In this document: piece by piece, positions 1-9,541 of the stretch
Layout of the letters: the number at the start of each line of letters is the position of its first letter
How positions within the stretch are numbered: the stretch's first letter is position 1
Source: Pseudoteredinibacter isoporae
Lineage (GTDB): Bacteria > Pseudomonadota > Gammaproteobacteria > Pseudomonadales > Cellvibrionaceae
Direction of reading: 5' to 3'
DNA length: 64,000 nt
NCBI RefSeq assembly: GCF_011602085.1
Contig: NZ_JAAONY010000001.1
Coordinates: 1,054,001 to 1,118,000 of the forward strand
Translations under genes and position numbers: made by a program
The notes under the pieces: generated by a model
What the model saw: only the letters and a program-made list of their open reading frames with translations
What the model was told of the DNA's origin: nothing
The model's database searches: none

Positions 1-253
1 CTCCGGGTTTTTGGGCAAGCAATTGATTAAGCGTGTGTTCCAGGCTGACGGTGTGTTGCTTGATCGATTGGGTCTCCGGGTTTTTCAGCAAGCCTTGATC
101 ATGCCACTGCTGATATTCCGATTTGAACAGATACAGGCCGCCACTGGCGGCCAGGGTGATGATCACCGGCAGGCACAGAAGGCCTGCCCAGAAATGCCAG
201 CGCCACAGCAATTGCTCGAAGGCGACGGAATGTTTTTCCTGAAGTGATGGCAT
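1..253 (-). CDS. PepSY-associated membrane protein, N-terminal part (cut by window edge)
   Basis: Only the first 84 codons are present; the rest lies left of base 1. After a short cytoplasmic start (MPSLQEKHSV) comes LLWRWHFWAGLLCLPVIITL, the first membrane helix, with the W-R-W-H-x-W-x-G signature of the PepSY-TM (PiuB-like, iron-regulated) family, followed by SGGLYLFK. The ATG at 253-251 shares its A with the TGA of the upstream receptor gene, so translation is probably coupled. Members of this family are often found beside siderophore receptors and are thought to take part in periplasmic reduction or release of iron; that role is inference here. Confidence 0.8.
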   Translation of the reverse strand, partial: MPSLQEKHSVAFEQLLWRWHFWAGLLCLPVIITLAASGGLYLFKSEYQQWHDQGLLKNPETQSIKQHTVSLEHTLNQLLAQKPG

Positions 254-2490
254 CAGAATTGATACCGCCCTTCGAGGTAATAGCTGCGCGATGGCCAGGG
301 GTGTGCCACATAGGCTGTGTCATTGAAGAGATTGTCGACCCCTGCACTGAGGGATAGTGCTTCACTCATGCGCCAACTGACTTTTGTGTTGACAAAAAAG
401 TAGTCGTCAATCGCGCCGAACACTTCGCCGCCCCGATCGCTGTTGTCCAGATTGCCATGACTGTTGCTGGCGTAGCGGAAACTGGAATGCACACTCAGCG
501 CATCATTGACCGGATAGCTGAGCATCACATTGGATCTCCAACTTGGGATTCTTGGAAGGTCATTACCCTCGATGCTGGTGTTGGCGGAGTTTTTGGTAAT
601 TTCGGCGTCGGTATAATTCAGATTGAATCTTAAGGAAAGTTTTTCAATCAGGAAATTGCCTTGCTCATAGATAAATTCTGCACCGGAGGTGTTGACTTCA
701 TCAATGGCCAAAAAGGTCGAGACGCTGATGTTGTTTCCACCGTCATTGATGGTGCCGCGTTGATTGTAAATTGAGTCTTTGATTTTTTCCCAGAAAACAT
801 TGATTTGCAGCTTTCCGGAATCGAATTCATTAATCAAGCTGATGTTGTGATGAATGCCTTGCTCAGGTTCCAGGCTGGCATCCGCGATGAGAACAGCAGT
901 TGCTGCGGCTTCATTGCGATAGAGTTCCTCTACAATGGGAAAACGGTATGCTTGAGCGGCTGAGTAGCGCACACTCCAGCGCTCATTGAGCGTGTAGCCA
1001 GCTGAAAACTTCGGCGACCAAGTATTTTCATCGCGTTTGGGGGCTTGAATATTATTGTAGAGACCATCCAGGGTTTTCCATTGTTCGTAGCGCAGTCCCA
1101 AGGCGAAGTCGAGGCTCTCTGTGCTCTGCCAGCCCCATTGTGCAAAGGCAGCCGTTGTGGAGGTCTCGCCTTGGCTGGGAGAACGTGTGGAAACGACTGA
1201 GCCGTCGTTGGCATTGATATTGAATCCATTGATGGCCAGTTGATAGCGGTCTTTCAACAGTCCGATGGAAAGGCGCATATCGTCCCGGTTAAACAACGAG
1301 TCAGTGCCCAGTTTGATATCCAGGGTGTTCCACCCGGTATCTCCAAACTGAGTTAATCGACCGTTACGGCTGCCAAAGTTGGGATCGTCAGGGTTTAAAC
1401 CGCTGCGGCGTTCTTTATCTTTGATAATTTCAAAGTTGGTGGCGTAAATATCGTAAAACCAGTTGCCCCAAATCTCTGCACTGACACCGAAGCCAAGAAG
1501 CAGGCTGTTACGTTCCTGGGTACGCTGCTCAAAGTTTCTGTTTCCCAGGCCCCAATAGGTATTGCCCGAAGCGTCGACAAGATAGTTATTTTTATCCTGT
1601 TCTTCCCGTAGCCGGTCTTCATAGGCAATTGTGCCACGCAATTGCATATTGCCCAGTTGGTAATTGAGTTTCAGCTTGTAGAGTTCGGTGGTGGACTCTT
1701 CTGCGCCGGAGTCACCAATGTAAATCACATCATCTCCGTATTTGTCTTTTCCACGGATATAGCCGGTAACACCAAGATCATCCAGAGCTTCGGCCTCACT
1801 GGCATTGGTGAAATACTGGCTCATAGGTTGACTGTTATTTCGTAAGCGGTTGTAGGAAGCGCTCAAGCTGAGATCATCGATTTTATCTTCATAGGCCATA
1901 TAAATTTTATTGCCATTGAAGTGATCGTTCGTTGCCAGTTCATTGTAATCCTGACTGAGCAAATGCCCCTGAACAATGAACCGACGTTCCTGTGGTGTAC
2001 GAGTTTTAATATCGACGACGCCACCCATGGCGTTGCCGGAATACTCCGCAGAATAAGGACCATAAATTACGGTGGCGTTGGCGATTTCATCCGGGCCTAA
2101 CAGAGACCAGCGCGGCGAGCCTGACCAGCGAGTCTGCAGTAAATAGTGCAGCGGTAAGCCATCGGCAAATACCAGACTGCGAGCGGTTTGAAACATACCC
2201 GAACCTCGAATGCCCAGCACGCCATTGGGGTCGCCAACATAACGACGACGTACAACCAGATTGGGTTCATAGGCGATGCTGTCTTCGGCGGTTAACAGAC
2301 TGATGGCTTTGAGGTCTTCAGCAGTGATGGTGCTGCTTGGGCTGAGGCGGGTGGTGTCAGCAAATAATCGATCTGCGATTACATTAATCTCTTCTATCTC
2401 GCTTTTATTGTCTCCGTTATCGGTGGCATAAGCGCTCAGTGACAGTTGGCTGATAGAAATGAAAAAACAGAGTGGTTTGAGTAATCGCAA
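253..2490 (-). CDS. TonB-dependent outer-membrane receptor
   Basis: A 745-residue outer-membrane receptor for energy-dependent uptake of an unidentified ligand. A signal peptide of about 22 residues ends at SAYA. The plug domain (about 35-170) contains GIRGSGMF, a VFADGLPL segment and IYGPYSAEYSGNAMGGVVDI; the rest is a beta-barrel with alternating aromatic strands, ending in the expected terminal aromatic (YQF). The start is TTG at 2490: a TAA stop lies two codons upstream in frame and AAGGGG sits about 8 bases before it. The coupled PepSY protein downstream suggests iron-siderophore uptake. No convincing Fur box was seen in 2491-2640, so regulation is open. Confidence 0.93.
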   Translation of the reverse strand: MRLLKPLCFFISISQLSLSAYATDNGDNKSEIEEINVIADRLFADTTRLSPSSTITAEDLKAISLLTAEDSIAYEPNLVVRRRYVGDPNGVLGIRGSGMFQTARSLVFADGLPLHYLLQTRWSGSPRWSLLGPDEIANATVIYGPYSAEYSGNAMGGVVDIKTRTPQERRFIVQGHLLSQDYNELATNDHFNGNKIYMAYEDKIDDLSLSASYNRLRNNSQPMSQYFTNASEAEALDDLGVTGYIRGKDKYGDDVIYIGDSGAEESTTELYKLKLNYQLGNMQLRGTIAYEDRLREEQDKNNYLVDASGNTYWGLGNRNFEQRTQERNSLLLGFGVSAEIWGNWFYDIYATNFEIIKDKERRSGLNPDDPNFGSRNGRLTQFGDTGWNTLDIKLGTDSLFNRDDMRLSIGLLKDRYQLAINGFNINANDGSVVSTRSPSQGETSTTAAFAQWGWQSTESLDFALGLRYEQWKTLDGLYNNIQAPKRDENTWSPKFSAGYTLNERWSVRYSAAQAYRFPIVEELYRNEAAATAVLIADASLEPEQGIHHNISLINEFDSGKLQINVFWEKIKDSIYNQRGTINDGGNNISVSTFLAIDEVNTSGAEFIYEQGNFLIEKLSLRFNLNYTDAEITKNSANTSIEGNDLPRIPSWRSNVMLSYPVNDALSVHSSFRYASNSHGNLDNSDRGGEVFGAIDDYFFVNTKVSWRMSEALSLSAGVDNLFNDTAYVAHPWPSRSYYLEGRYQF

Positions 2491-2649
2491 AGTTTATTCC
2501 CCTTAAACAATGTAGATATCATGACAATGCTAGCAGTGCTCGGGAGAGTTTCCGATGTGACAAAGTGACGCGACTTATTAGCTGGAGCTAATGATGGGGT
2601 GGCCGTATTGAGCGTAGTGAAAAGCGGTTAGAGGGCGAGCGGTAACAAT

Positions 2650-2685
2650 AAAAAAAGGGCCCCCTAGAAGAATCTTTGGGAGCCC
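2650..2685 (-). terminator. Rho-independent terminator after scoAB
   Basis: Read on the minus strand: GGGCTCCC, a loop, GGGGGCCC (8 pairs with one G-T), then a run of seven T. It lies about 40 bases past the scoB stop, so it ends the scoAB transcript and insulates it from the receptor gene downstream. Confidence 0.85.
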
Positions 2686-2724
2686 TACGTACGGAAATCG
2701 TTACCGTTTCAGTGTAGAAAAAAC

Positions 2725-3381
2725 TTATACATTCATCTCAGGAACGTGGTCTGGCACAACAAGCTTGCCTGCCGTTTTGCTGACAATTTCTTCCACGCTT
2801 ACGCCTGGAGCACGTTCTTTAAGGATAAACTGACCGTCTTCAATTTCGAGGTAGGCCAGATCGGTGACCACCTTTTTAATGCAACCTGCCCCTGTCAGTG
2901 GCAGAGTACATTCGTTCAACAGTTTTGAATTGCCGTGTTTGTCGGCGTGGGTCATGGTGACGATGATATTGTCGGCACCGGCCACCAGGTCCATCGCGCC
3001 GCCCATGCCCTTAATCAGTTTTCCAGGAATCATCCAGGAGGCGATGCTACCGTTTACATCGACTTCAAAAGCGCCCAGTACGGTCAGGTCAACATGGCCG
3101 CCACGGATCATGGCAAACGATTCAGCAGAACTGAAAATCGAAGCGCCGGTAATGGTGGTCACGGTTTGCTTGCCAGCATTAATCATGTCGGCGTCTACTT
3201 CGTCTTCAGTCGGGAAGGGGCCCATGCCCAGCAGACCGTTTTCGGATTGGAGCATTACTTCCATGCCTTCAGGCACATAGTTGGCAACCAGTGTTGGGAT
3301 GCCGATACCGAGGTTGACGTAAAAGCCGTCTTGTAATTCCTGCGCTACGCGCATTGCCAGTTGTTCACGAGATAAAGCCAT
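2725..3381 (-). CDS. scoB: 3-oxoacid CoA-transferase, subunit B
   Basis: Beta subunit (218 aa) of a succinyl-CoA:3-ketoacid CoA-transferase, which moves CoA from succinyl-CoA to acetoacetate or a similar 3-oxoacid in ketone-body or short-chain acid breakdown. Visible hallmarks are NLGIGIPTLVANY near the start and SENGLLGMGP, whose Glu is the catalytic residue that forms the enzyme-CoA thioester in this family. The chosen ATG (3381) has AAGGAG seven bases upstream; a TTG two codons earlier would overlap that site. The Shine-Dalgarno overlaps the scoA stop codon, so the two subunits are probably made in equal amounts. Confidence 0.95.
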   Translation of the reverse strand: MALSREQLAMRVAQELQDGFYVNLGIGIPTLVANYVPEGMEVMLQSENGLLGMGPFPTEDEVDADMINAGKQTVTTITGASIFSSAESFAMIRGGHVDLTVLGAFEVDVNGSIASWMIPGKLIKGMGGAMDLVAGADNIIVTMTHADKHGNSKLLNECTLPLTGAGCIKKVVTDLAYLEIEDGQFILKERAPGVSVEEIVSKTAGKLVVPDHVPEMNV

Positions 3382-3392
3382 GATCAATCTCC

Positions 3393-4091
3393 TTATGCGC
3401 GTACGGTGCGTTGTTCAATGCGTTTTTCGAAACTGCCCTGAATCAGGCGGTCGACATAAATACCCGGAGTGTGAATCTGGGTTGGGTCCAGCTCACCGGG
3501 CTCGACAATTTCTTCCACTTCCACAATGGTGATTTTGCCGGCAGTAGCGGCCATGGGATTGAAGTTCTGAGCGGTGTGGCGGTAGATAACATTGCCGTAG
3601 GTGTCGGCTTTCCAGCCTTTTACAATGGCGTAGTCACCGGTGATGGCTTCTTCCAGAATGTAGTTGCGACCGTTAAATTCGCGAACTTCTTTACCGTCTC
3701 CTACCGGCGTCCCGTAACCGGTGGCGGTGTAGAAGGCTGGAATGCCAGCGCCGCCAGCGCGCATTTTTTCTGCCAGCGTGCCCTGTGGTGTCAATTCCAC
3801 TTCCAGCTCGCCAGCTAATAATTGGTCTTCGAAAAGTTTGTTTTCACCGACATAGGAAGAGACCATCTTTTTGATCTGCTTGTCTTCCAGCAGGATGCCC
3901 AGGCCGAAGCCGTCAACACCGCAGTTATTGGAAACAATGGTCAACTCTTTGGTACCCATTTTTTTGATCTGGGCGATACAGCCCTCGGGGATACCGCACA
4001 GGCCAAAGCCGCCTGCAATGATTGTCATGCCATCTTCCAGGCCGGCCATGGCTTCTTCATAGCTGCCGACAACCTTATTGAAACCGGACAT
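3393..4091 (-). CDS. scoA: 3-oxoacid CoA-transferase, subunit A
   Basis: Alpha subunit (232 aa), partner of ScoB. The CoA-binding glycine cluster [11 protein letters not shown] is near residue 27, followed by VSNNCG and [12 protein letters not shown], all typical of the SCOT alpha chain. Two ATG codons are adjacent (4094 and 4091); GAGG lies only three bases from the first, so the second is preferred. This is the first gene of the operon and is divergent from a LysR gene, with a perfect inverted repeat in the shared upstream region, so LysR control is likely. Substrate range cannot be read from the sequence. Confidence 0.95.
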   Translation of the reverse strand: MSGFNKVVGSYEEAMAGLEDGMTIIAGGFGLCGIPEGCIAQIKKMGTKELTIVSNNCGVDGFGLGILLEDKQIKKMVSSYVGENKLFEDQLLAGELEVELTPQGTLAEKMRAGGAGIPAFYTATGYGTPVGDGKEVREFNGRNYILEEAITGDYAIVKGWKADTYGNVIYRHTAQNFNPMAATAGKITIVEVEEIVEPGELDPTQIHTPGIYVDRLIQGSFEKRIEQRTVRA

Positions 4092-4146
4092 CATCCACCT
4101 CGTTATCTGTTATTCAGTTGTGCATAGGTGGTCTAGCTTGGTGGAA

Positions 4147-4190
4147 TTCGCTATATTTATCAAATATAAAAAAGTTCGCTATTGATAAAT
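4147..4190. promoter_or_regulatory. Probable LysR operator between scoA and the LysR gene
   Basis: ATTTATCAA (4155-4163) and TTGATAAAT (4182-4190) form a perfect 9-base inverted repeat. TTCGCTAT also occurs as a direct repeat at 4147-4154 and 4175-4182. The block is strongly AT-rich and lies about 20 bases before the LysR start, where autoregulating LysR proteins usually bind. Assigning it to this regulator is inference. Confidence 0.55.
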
Positions 4191-4210
4191 TTTATAAAAC
4201 TTAGAGTCTT

Positions 4211-5110
4211 ATGAGCCAGCGCCCCTCTTTTACCCACAAGCAGCTGCGTGCCTTTGTCTGTGTGGCCAAGCACAGAAGTTTTGCCGAGGCCTGTGGTGAG
4301 CTGCATTTGTCCCAACCTGCCCTGAGTATCACCATACGTAATCTGGAGGAGCAATTGGGAGGTCCGCTAATCAACCGCAGTACCCGCAGCGTGTCGCTGA
4401 CCCCGGAAGGCGAGGCCTTCTTCCCGCTCGCCGAACGATTGTTGCAGGACTGGGAAAGTGCCTTTGACGAAATGCACAACCGCTTTGCGCTGCGACGGGG
4501 ACGCCTGGCCATGGCCTGTATGCCTTCGTTGGCTTCAAGTGTTTTTCCGGCGTTGATGGCGCGCTTTCATGAGCAGTATCCCGAAATTGATCTCAGTCTT
4601 GAGGATATTGTGATGGAAGATGTCCTCAGTGCGGTGCATTCCGGGCGGGTCGAGTTGGGGATCGCTTTTGAGCAAGATCCGCCCGAAGATATTAATCAGC
4701 AGGTGCTGTTCAGTGATCGGGCGGTGGTGGCACTTCCTCAGTCCCATGAGTTGGCTTCAAAACAACAACTGCATTGGCAGGATTTGGCGCGTTACCCTTT
4801 CATCAGTTTGAACGCGCGATCAGGCTTTCGCCGAAGCCTCGATGCGATCATGCTGGAGCAGAATACGTTGCCCGAGCGTATCTATGAAGCCAACCAATTG
4901 ACCACTGTGGGCCGTATGGCGGCCGAAGGTTTGGGTTTGTGTATTGTGCCCGGTTTCTGCCAGCAGCAGATGGAGCAAATGGGTTTGCAGTGTAAAAGTC
5001 TGCAAAAGCCAGTATTTAAAAGAAAGGTGGTTATTCTAAGTCGCCGCCGTCATGGATTGTCAGCGCCAGCGGCGGCAATGGTGGATATGCTGATGAGCAT
5101 CTATCGCTGA
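4211..5110 (+). CDS. LysR-family transcriptional regulator
   Basis: A 299-residue LysR regulator: N-terminal winged helix-turn-helix (about 5-65; SFAEACGELHLSQPALSITI is the HTH) followed by a periplasmic-binding-protein-like effector domain (about 92-295). It is transcribed away from scoAB and towards the molybdenum hydroxylase genes, so it could control either. The operator-like repeat lies on the scoA side, which favours scoAB as target. The effector is unknown; an acyl-CoA or keto acid would fit the neighbours. Confidence 0.93.
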   Translation: MSQRPSFTHKQLRAFVCVAKHRSFAEACGELHLSQPALSITIRNLEEQLGGPLINRSTRSVSLTPEGEAFFPLAERLLQDWESAFDEMHNRFALRRGRLAMACMPSLASSVFPALMARFHEQYPEIDLSLEDIVMEDVLSAVHSGRVELGIAFEQDPPEDINQQVLFSDRAVVALPQSHELASKQQLHWQDLARYPFISLNARSGFRRSLDAIMLEQNTLPERIYEANQLTTVGRMAAEGLGLCIVPGFCQQQMEQMGLQCKSLQKPVFKRKVVILSRRRHGLSAPAAAMVDMLMSIYR

Positions 5111-5252
5111 TTTTTTGCAATTGTACAAATGTACTATTTGGTAAAGATTGGTTAAACACAAAGCCCTACAATGAGTCATCAATTAGACTGCCTTTTATAG
5201 ATTCTGGGCCTTCCTGGCTCGGAGATAATAAGCCTTCAGGCAGGATTAGCTC

Positions 5253-5747
5253 ATGATCGAATTTCAGCTCAATGGCGAGCCCGTGTCCGTGGATGTGCCC
5301 GCCGATACCCCCTTGTTATGGATTATCCGGGAACATTTTCAGTTAACCGGCAGTAAGTTTGGTTGCGGTATGGGCCTGTGTGGTGCATGCACCATGCATG
5401 TCGACGGAATTGCCAGCCGCACGTGTATTCTGCCCGTTGTGGCGGTTGCTGGAAAATCGGTGACAACGATTGAGGGGCTCGGTGATGCGGAGCAGCTGCA
5501 CCCGGTGCAGGAAGCCTGGCTCGAGCATAATGTCCCACAGTGCGGTTACTGTCAGCCCGGACAAATCATGTCAGCCAGTGCGCTGTTGGCGACCAATCCC
5601 AAACCCAGCGACAGCGAAATTGAGGCGGCGATGAGTGGCAATATCTGCCGTTGCGGCACTTATCCGAGAATACGCAAGGCGATTAAAAGTGTTGCCGCGG
5701 TTCAGCAGTTTGATCCGGCTGAGCAGGCCGCTGGGGGTGATGCATGA
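5253..5747 (+). CDS. Molybdenum hydroxylase 2Fe-2S small subunit (isoquinoline 1-oxidoreductase alpha type)
   Basis: A 164-residue electron-transfer subunit carrying two [2Fe-2S] clusters. The plant-ferredoxin-like cluster uses Cys38, Cys43, Cys46 and Cys58 (CGMGLCGAC...C). The second cluster uses Cys97, Cys100, Cys132 and Cys134 (CGYC...CRC), followed by [10 protein letters not shown]. It has no signal peptide of its own, so it probably crosses the membrane bound to the Tat-targeted large subunit. AGGA precedes the ATG by eight bases. It overlaps the large-subunit gene by four bases (ATGA), which suggests stoichiometric synthesis. Confidence 0.93.
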   Translation: MIEFQLNGEPVSVDVPADTPLLWIIREHFQLTGSKFGCGMGLCGACTMHVDGIASRTCILPVVAVAGKSVTTIEGLGDAEQLHPVQEAWLEHNVPQCGYCQPGQIMSASALLATNPKPSDSEIEAAMSGNICRCGTYPRIRKAIKSVAAVQQFDPAEQAAGGDA

Positions 5748-7990
5748 GTCAATCCAATATGGCGATTCAGCGTCGTTCCTTTCTGAAATTATTGGGTGCT
5801 GGTGGCTTGATGTTGAGTATGCCGGCGCTCGCGACCGACAAGCCGCTCCTGTACAGCCAGGGAGATGCTTTTGTTAGTGATGGTGTTTTGCAAATTACGC
5901 CGACCGGTGAAATTATTTTTCTGATGCCTCGTGCTGAAATGGGGCAGGGCACCAATACCGGGCTGAGCATGTTGATTGCCGAAGAGCTGAATACGCCACC
6001 GGAATTGATTACGATTTTACACGCTGGTGTTGGCGAGCCTTATAAGAACCCCTTGTTTGGTATGCAGATGACCGGCGGCAGTACCAGCATTATGGCGCAC
6101 TATGAGCCGTTGAGAAAAACCGCTGCGACTGCGAGAGAAATGATCATTCATGCTGCTTCTGAGCAGCTGAATATGGACCCCACCAGTTTACAGCTGCGCG
6201 ACGGAAAATTGTGGCTCGCAGAAAAAGCTTACAGTCTTGGTGATTTTGTTGAGCGTGCGAGTCAGTCAAAACCGCCTGCCAAGGTGATTTTGACACCCAA
6301 TAGCAATTTACGCTTTATTGGCAAGCAGCAGAAAAAAGTGGATGGTCTTGCCAAAGTAACCGGTCAGGCTCGCTTCGGTATTGATGTTGGCAGCCCGGGT
6401 TCCGATTCGGTAATTAACGGCTCTGATCAACATATTCCCAATTTAAAACGCGCGGCATTGCTACGTTGTCCGGTGATTGGTGGCGAAGTAAAAAGTGTTG
6501 ACGCCAGTGCGGCCAAACAATTGCCCGGTGTGATTGATGTGCTCACCATTTTCAATGGTGTTGCCGTTGTGGCCGAGCACTATTGGCAGGCTCGCAAGGC
6601 TTTATCTGAGCTAACCGTTGAGTGGGATCTGCCTGAACTTGCCAAACAAAATTCAGCGGATATCCGTCAGGCTTTTGAAAAAGCGCTGGCCGAAGAGGGG
6701 CAAACCGCCTTTGAGCAAGGCGACAGTCGTACAGCGATTGCCAATGCCAGGAATACATTAACGGCCGACTATCATGCGCCCTATCTCGCCCATGCGACTA
6801 TGGAGCCGATGAATTGTACAGTGTGGCTGCAAGATGACGTTGCTGATGTTTGGGTACCAACTCAAGGGCCGGATGTCAGTCAAACAGTGGCTTCAGAGCA
6901 CTGTGATGTTTCCAGAGATAATATCCGTGTGCACAGCACCTTTTTGGGGGGCGGATTTGGTCGTCGGGTGAACCAGGATTATGTGGCTGAAGCTGTCGCG
7001 ATCGCCAAAGCCAGCGGCTTCCCGATCCAATTAGTCTGGAGCCGTGAAGACGATATGAGAAATGATTTTTATCGCCCGGCGGCTTCCGCTCGGATGAGTG
7101 CGGCGATGGATGATCAGGGGCAGTTGCAAGCCTGGGATGTCACGCGTGTTGGCCCGAACATTATGGGCTACACCATTGATGAAGCGGCTGGTATGTATTT
7201 ACCTGAGTTTTTGCCCGGTGGTTTCGTGGATTGGATCAGTAAACGTGGCCATGGAATTTTTGAAAATTGGACGGTCGACCCCAGCAGTGTTGAAGGTTTG
7301 TGGGAAGAGTACAGCATAGCCAATAAAACCGTTCGGCAGGTAACCGTTGATCCCGGTTTGCGTCTGGGTTTTTGGCGTTCAGTCGGGCACTCGTTCAGTG
7401 GCTTTTTCAAAGAAGGCTTTATGGATGAGTTGGCAATAAAAGCCGGTATTGATCCTCTCGACTATCGCATGCAACATTGCGGTGATATGCCTCGTCTGGC
7501 CGCTGCATTGAAAAAGGTGGCTGAAATGTCGAATTGGGCACAGCGAGAGCAGCTTGCAGAAAAAGGCCGCTATCTGGGTGTCGCTGCGGTTTTCAGTTTT
7601 AATTCTTATGTTGCCCAGGTCGCGGAAGTATCCGTCGACGGTGGACAGATTAAGGTGCACAAAGTTTATTGTGTCGCCGATTGTGGTCGAGTCGTCAACC
7701 CTGATGGGGTCGCAGCACAGATCGAAGGGGGCATTGTCTTTGGTTTGTCCGCCGCGCTGAGTGGAACCATTACCCTGAAAGATGGTGCTGTAGAGCAAAG
7801 TAATTTCCATGACTATCCGGTTGTGCGTATGAACGAGGCGCCAGAGATTGAGCTGCATATCGTGCAGAGCACGCAAGCGCCGACCGGTGCAGGTGAGCCC
7901 GGTGTGCCACCTATTGCGCCGGCCGTAGCAAACGCCGTATTTGCGGCCAGCGGCCAGCGTTTACGTGAATTGCCTTTGCGCCTGACTTAA
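5744..7990 (+). CDS. Tat-exported molybdopterin-binding large subunit (IorB-type aldehyde/N-heterocycle oxidoreductase)
   Basis: A 748-residue catalytic subunit of the xanthine dehydrogenase family. A twin-arginine signal ([14 protein letters not shown], Arg10-Arg11) is followed by a hydrophobic stretch and ALA, so the holoenzyme probably works in the periplasm. Landmarks are [24 protein letters not shown] (cofactor binding) and [10 protein letters not shown], whose Glu718 matches the catalytic Glu of the family. A single chain with both halves fused is typical of the isoquinoline 1-oxidoreductase beta subfamily, whose members oxidise aldehydes or N-heterocycles. The true substrate cannot be told. 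Dedicated maturation genes follow. Confidence 0.93.
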   Translation: MSQSNMAIQRRSFLKLLGAGGLMLSMPALATDKPLLYSQGDAFVSDGVLQITPTGEIIFLMPRAEMGQGTNTGLSMLIAEELNTPPELITILHAGVGEPYKNPLFGMQMTGGSTSIMAHYEPLRKTAATAREMIIHAASEQLNMDPTSLQLRDGKLWLAEKAYSLGDFVERASQSKPPAKVILTPNSNLRFIGKQQKKVDGLAKVTGQARFGIDVGSPGSDSVINGSDQHIPNLKRAALLRCPVIGGEVKSVDASAAKQLPGVIDVLTIFNGVAVVAEHYWQARKALSELTVEWDLPELAKQNSADIRQAFEKALAEEGQTAFEQGDSRTAIANARNTLTADYHAPYLAHATMEPMNCTVWLQDDVADVWVPTQGPDVSQTVASEHCDVSRDNIRVHSTFLGGGFGRRVNQDYVAEAVAIAKASGFPIQLVWSREDDMRNDFYRPAASARMSAAMDDQGQLQAWDVTRVGPNIMGYTIDEAAGMYLPEFLPGGFVDWISKRGHGIFENWTVDPSSVEGLWEEYSIANKTVRQVTVDPGLRLGFWRSVGHSFSGFFKEGFMDELAIKAGIDPLDYRMQHCGDMPRLAAALKKVAEMSNWAQREQLAEKGRYLGVAAVFSFNSYVAQVAEVSVDGGQIKVHKVYCVADCGRVVNPDGVAAQIEGGIVFGLSAALSGTITLKDGAVEQSNFHDYPVVRMNEAPEIELHIVQSTQAPTGAGEPGVPPIAPAVANAVFAASGQRLRELPLRLT

Positions 7991-8009
7991 GAGTGTTTTG
8001 AGTTAATAC

Positions 8010-8942
8010 ATGCAAGCGGAACACGAAGATATTTTACAGGCAGCACTTGGCGCCGCTGAAACTGGCCGGCGGGTCTGTCTGGTGTCGGTGATGGAAACTT
8101 TCGGCAGCTCCCCGAGGCCGGTAGGTTCTTTGTTAGCCGTAGCTGACAGTGGCGAATTCTGGGGTTCGGTTTCCGGTGGTTGTGTTGAAGAAGAACTGCT
8201 CGAACGCCTGAAGCAGAATTGGCCACAGCAAGCGGATGTTTTGCTTTATGGCGAAAGCGAAGAAGAACGCGCCCGTTTACAACTGCCGTGCGGTGGTTGT
8301 ATGCGCTTGTATGTGCAGCCGCTGCAAGCCGATCTATTGCGCGATGCTCAACAAGCGTTGAAGCGCCGGGAATCGATTGCCTTATTGAGCACACTCAGTG
8401 ATGGCCAATGCGTTTTGCAAAGCTGTGATAACTGGCAGGAATCCCAGTGGGATGGTGAGCGTTGGTTGAATGTTCTCAGCCCACGCTGGCAACTTTATAT
8501 CGTCGGTGCCGGACCGATTGCCCAATACCTGGTGCAGATGGCCGAATTGGTGAACATCCGTTGTGCGGTAATTGATCCTCGCCCGGAATACGCCGAGCAA
8601 TGGCAGGAAGACTGGGCGCCCTTGTTTCGTCAGTACCCCGATGACGTTTTGTCTGCCCAGGGTGTTGATCGACATTGTTTTATTGCGACGGTAAGTCACG
8701 ACCCCAAGATTGACGATTTGGCAATTATGCTCGGCCTGCGATCCGATGCGGCTTACGTCGGCGCCATGGGGTCGGTGCGCACCAGCGCCAAACGCCGACA
8801 ACGTCTGCAAGAACATTTTGAATTCAGTGAAGACGAGCTGGCCGTTCTAAAAGCGCCTATTGGTTTGGATATTCACAGTAAAACCCCCGCTGAAATTGCC
8901 GTCTCGATTTTGGCGGATTTGATATCAGTTAAAAATGCCTGA
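8010..8942 (+). CDS. XdhC/CoxI-family molybdenum-cofactor insertion protein
   Basis: A 310-residue cytoplasmic protein that, in studied relatives, binds and protects Moco, promotes its sulfuration and hands it to a xanthine-dehydrogenase-type enzyme. The N-terminal XdhC/CoxI domain has the conserved VMETFGSSPRPVGS and SGGCVEEELL (the Cys proposed to bind Moco). The C-terminal Rossmann-like domain starts at LYIVGAGPIAQYL and ends with KTPAEIAVSILADLI. It starts 20 bases after the large subunit and overlaps the next gene by eight bases, so it is the dedicated maturation factor of this enzyme. Confidence 0.93.
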   Translation: MQAEHEDILQAALGAAETGRRVCLVSVMETFGSSPRPVGSLLAVADSGEFWGSVSGGCVEEELLERLKQNWPQQADVLLYGESEEERARLQLPCGGCMRLYVQPLQADLLRDAQQALKRRESIALLSTLSDGQCVLQSCDNWQESQWDGERWLNVLSPRWQLYIVGAGPIAQYLVQMAELVNIRCAVIDPRPEYAEQWQEDWAPLFRQYPDDVLSAQGVDRHCFIATVSHDPKIDDLAIMLGLRSDAAYVGAMGSVRTSAKRRQRLQEHFEFSEDELAVLKAPIGLDIHSKTPAEIAVSILADLISVKNA

Positions 8943-9537
8943 TTTCCATTGTTTTTCTAATTTACAGGTTTGTGTCCTGGCGGCCGGATTTTCAAAACGC
9001 TTTGGTCGTGGAAAATTATTGGAAACGATGTCGGATGGTCGTTACCTGATTGATCACAGCCTGGAACCCTATCTTGAATTAGAGTTGCCATTGGTGGTTT
9101 TTCTTCGTGAAGACGATGGTGAATTACGAATGCATTTGGATGTCCGGAACATTTCCAATGTCACATTGCGGGATGTCAGTGAAGGAATGTCGGTTACCGT
9201 GCGTGCGGCTGCGGCTTATGCCCAAACTCAAAATCTTTCATTCACCGTGTTTGCCTTGGCCGACATGCCCTATTTGGACGTGACGGTACTGACAGAATTT
9301 TTGAAAAGCATTCACTGGCAAGATAAATTAATTGCTGCGCCTTATTCGGATAAAGAAGCGCGGCTGGGAAACCCGGTTCTATTCAGTCGGAGTTTTTTGC
9401 CGGAGTTTGAGCTGCTAAGCGGAGATCAAGGTGCCCGGCCAGTGATCAACAATAACAGGGAAAGTTTACAGCGGATTGCCTGCCAGCATCCCGGGTTTTA
9501 TCGGGATGTAGACAGGCCGAGTGATCTAATGGCGTAA
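8935..9537 (+). CDS. MocA/MobA-like molybdenum cofactor nucleotidyltransferase
   Basis: A 200-residue NTP-transferase with LAAGFSKRFGRGKLL, a slightly altered LAAGxSxRxG...K nucleotide-binding loop, and FALADMPYLD carrying the metal-binding Asp. Relatives in molybdenum hydroxylase operons make the cytosine dinucleotide form of the cofactor (MocA), which is the form IorB-type enzymes use; choosing CTP over GTP here is inference. Its start lies inside the end of the XdhC gene. It is the last gene of the operon and converges with the SDR gene four bases away. Confidence 0.87.
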   Translation: MPDFHCFSNLQVCVLAAGFSKRFGRGKLLETMSDGRYLIDHSLEPYLELELPLVVFLREDDGELRMHLDVRNISNVTLRDVSEGMSVTVRAAAAYAQTQNLSFTVFALADMPYLDVTVLTEFLKSIHWQDKLIAAPYSDKEARLGNPVLFSRSFLPEFELLSGDQGARPVINNNRESLQRIACQHPGFYRDVDRPSDLMA

Positions 9538-9541
9538 AGCC

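Noticed and set aside
2491-2640. Fur box upstream of the TonB-dependent receptor
   Set aside because: Only weak, partial similarity to the Fur consensus could be found by eye.
7379-7876. 165-codon minus-strand frame inside the Mo-hydroxylase gene
   Set aside because: Shadow of the large-subunit gene.
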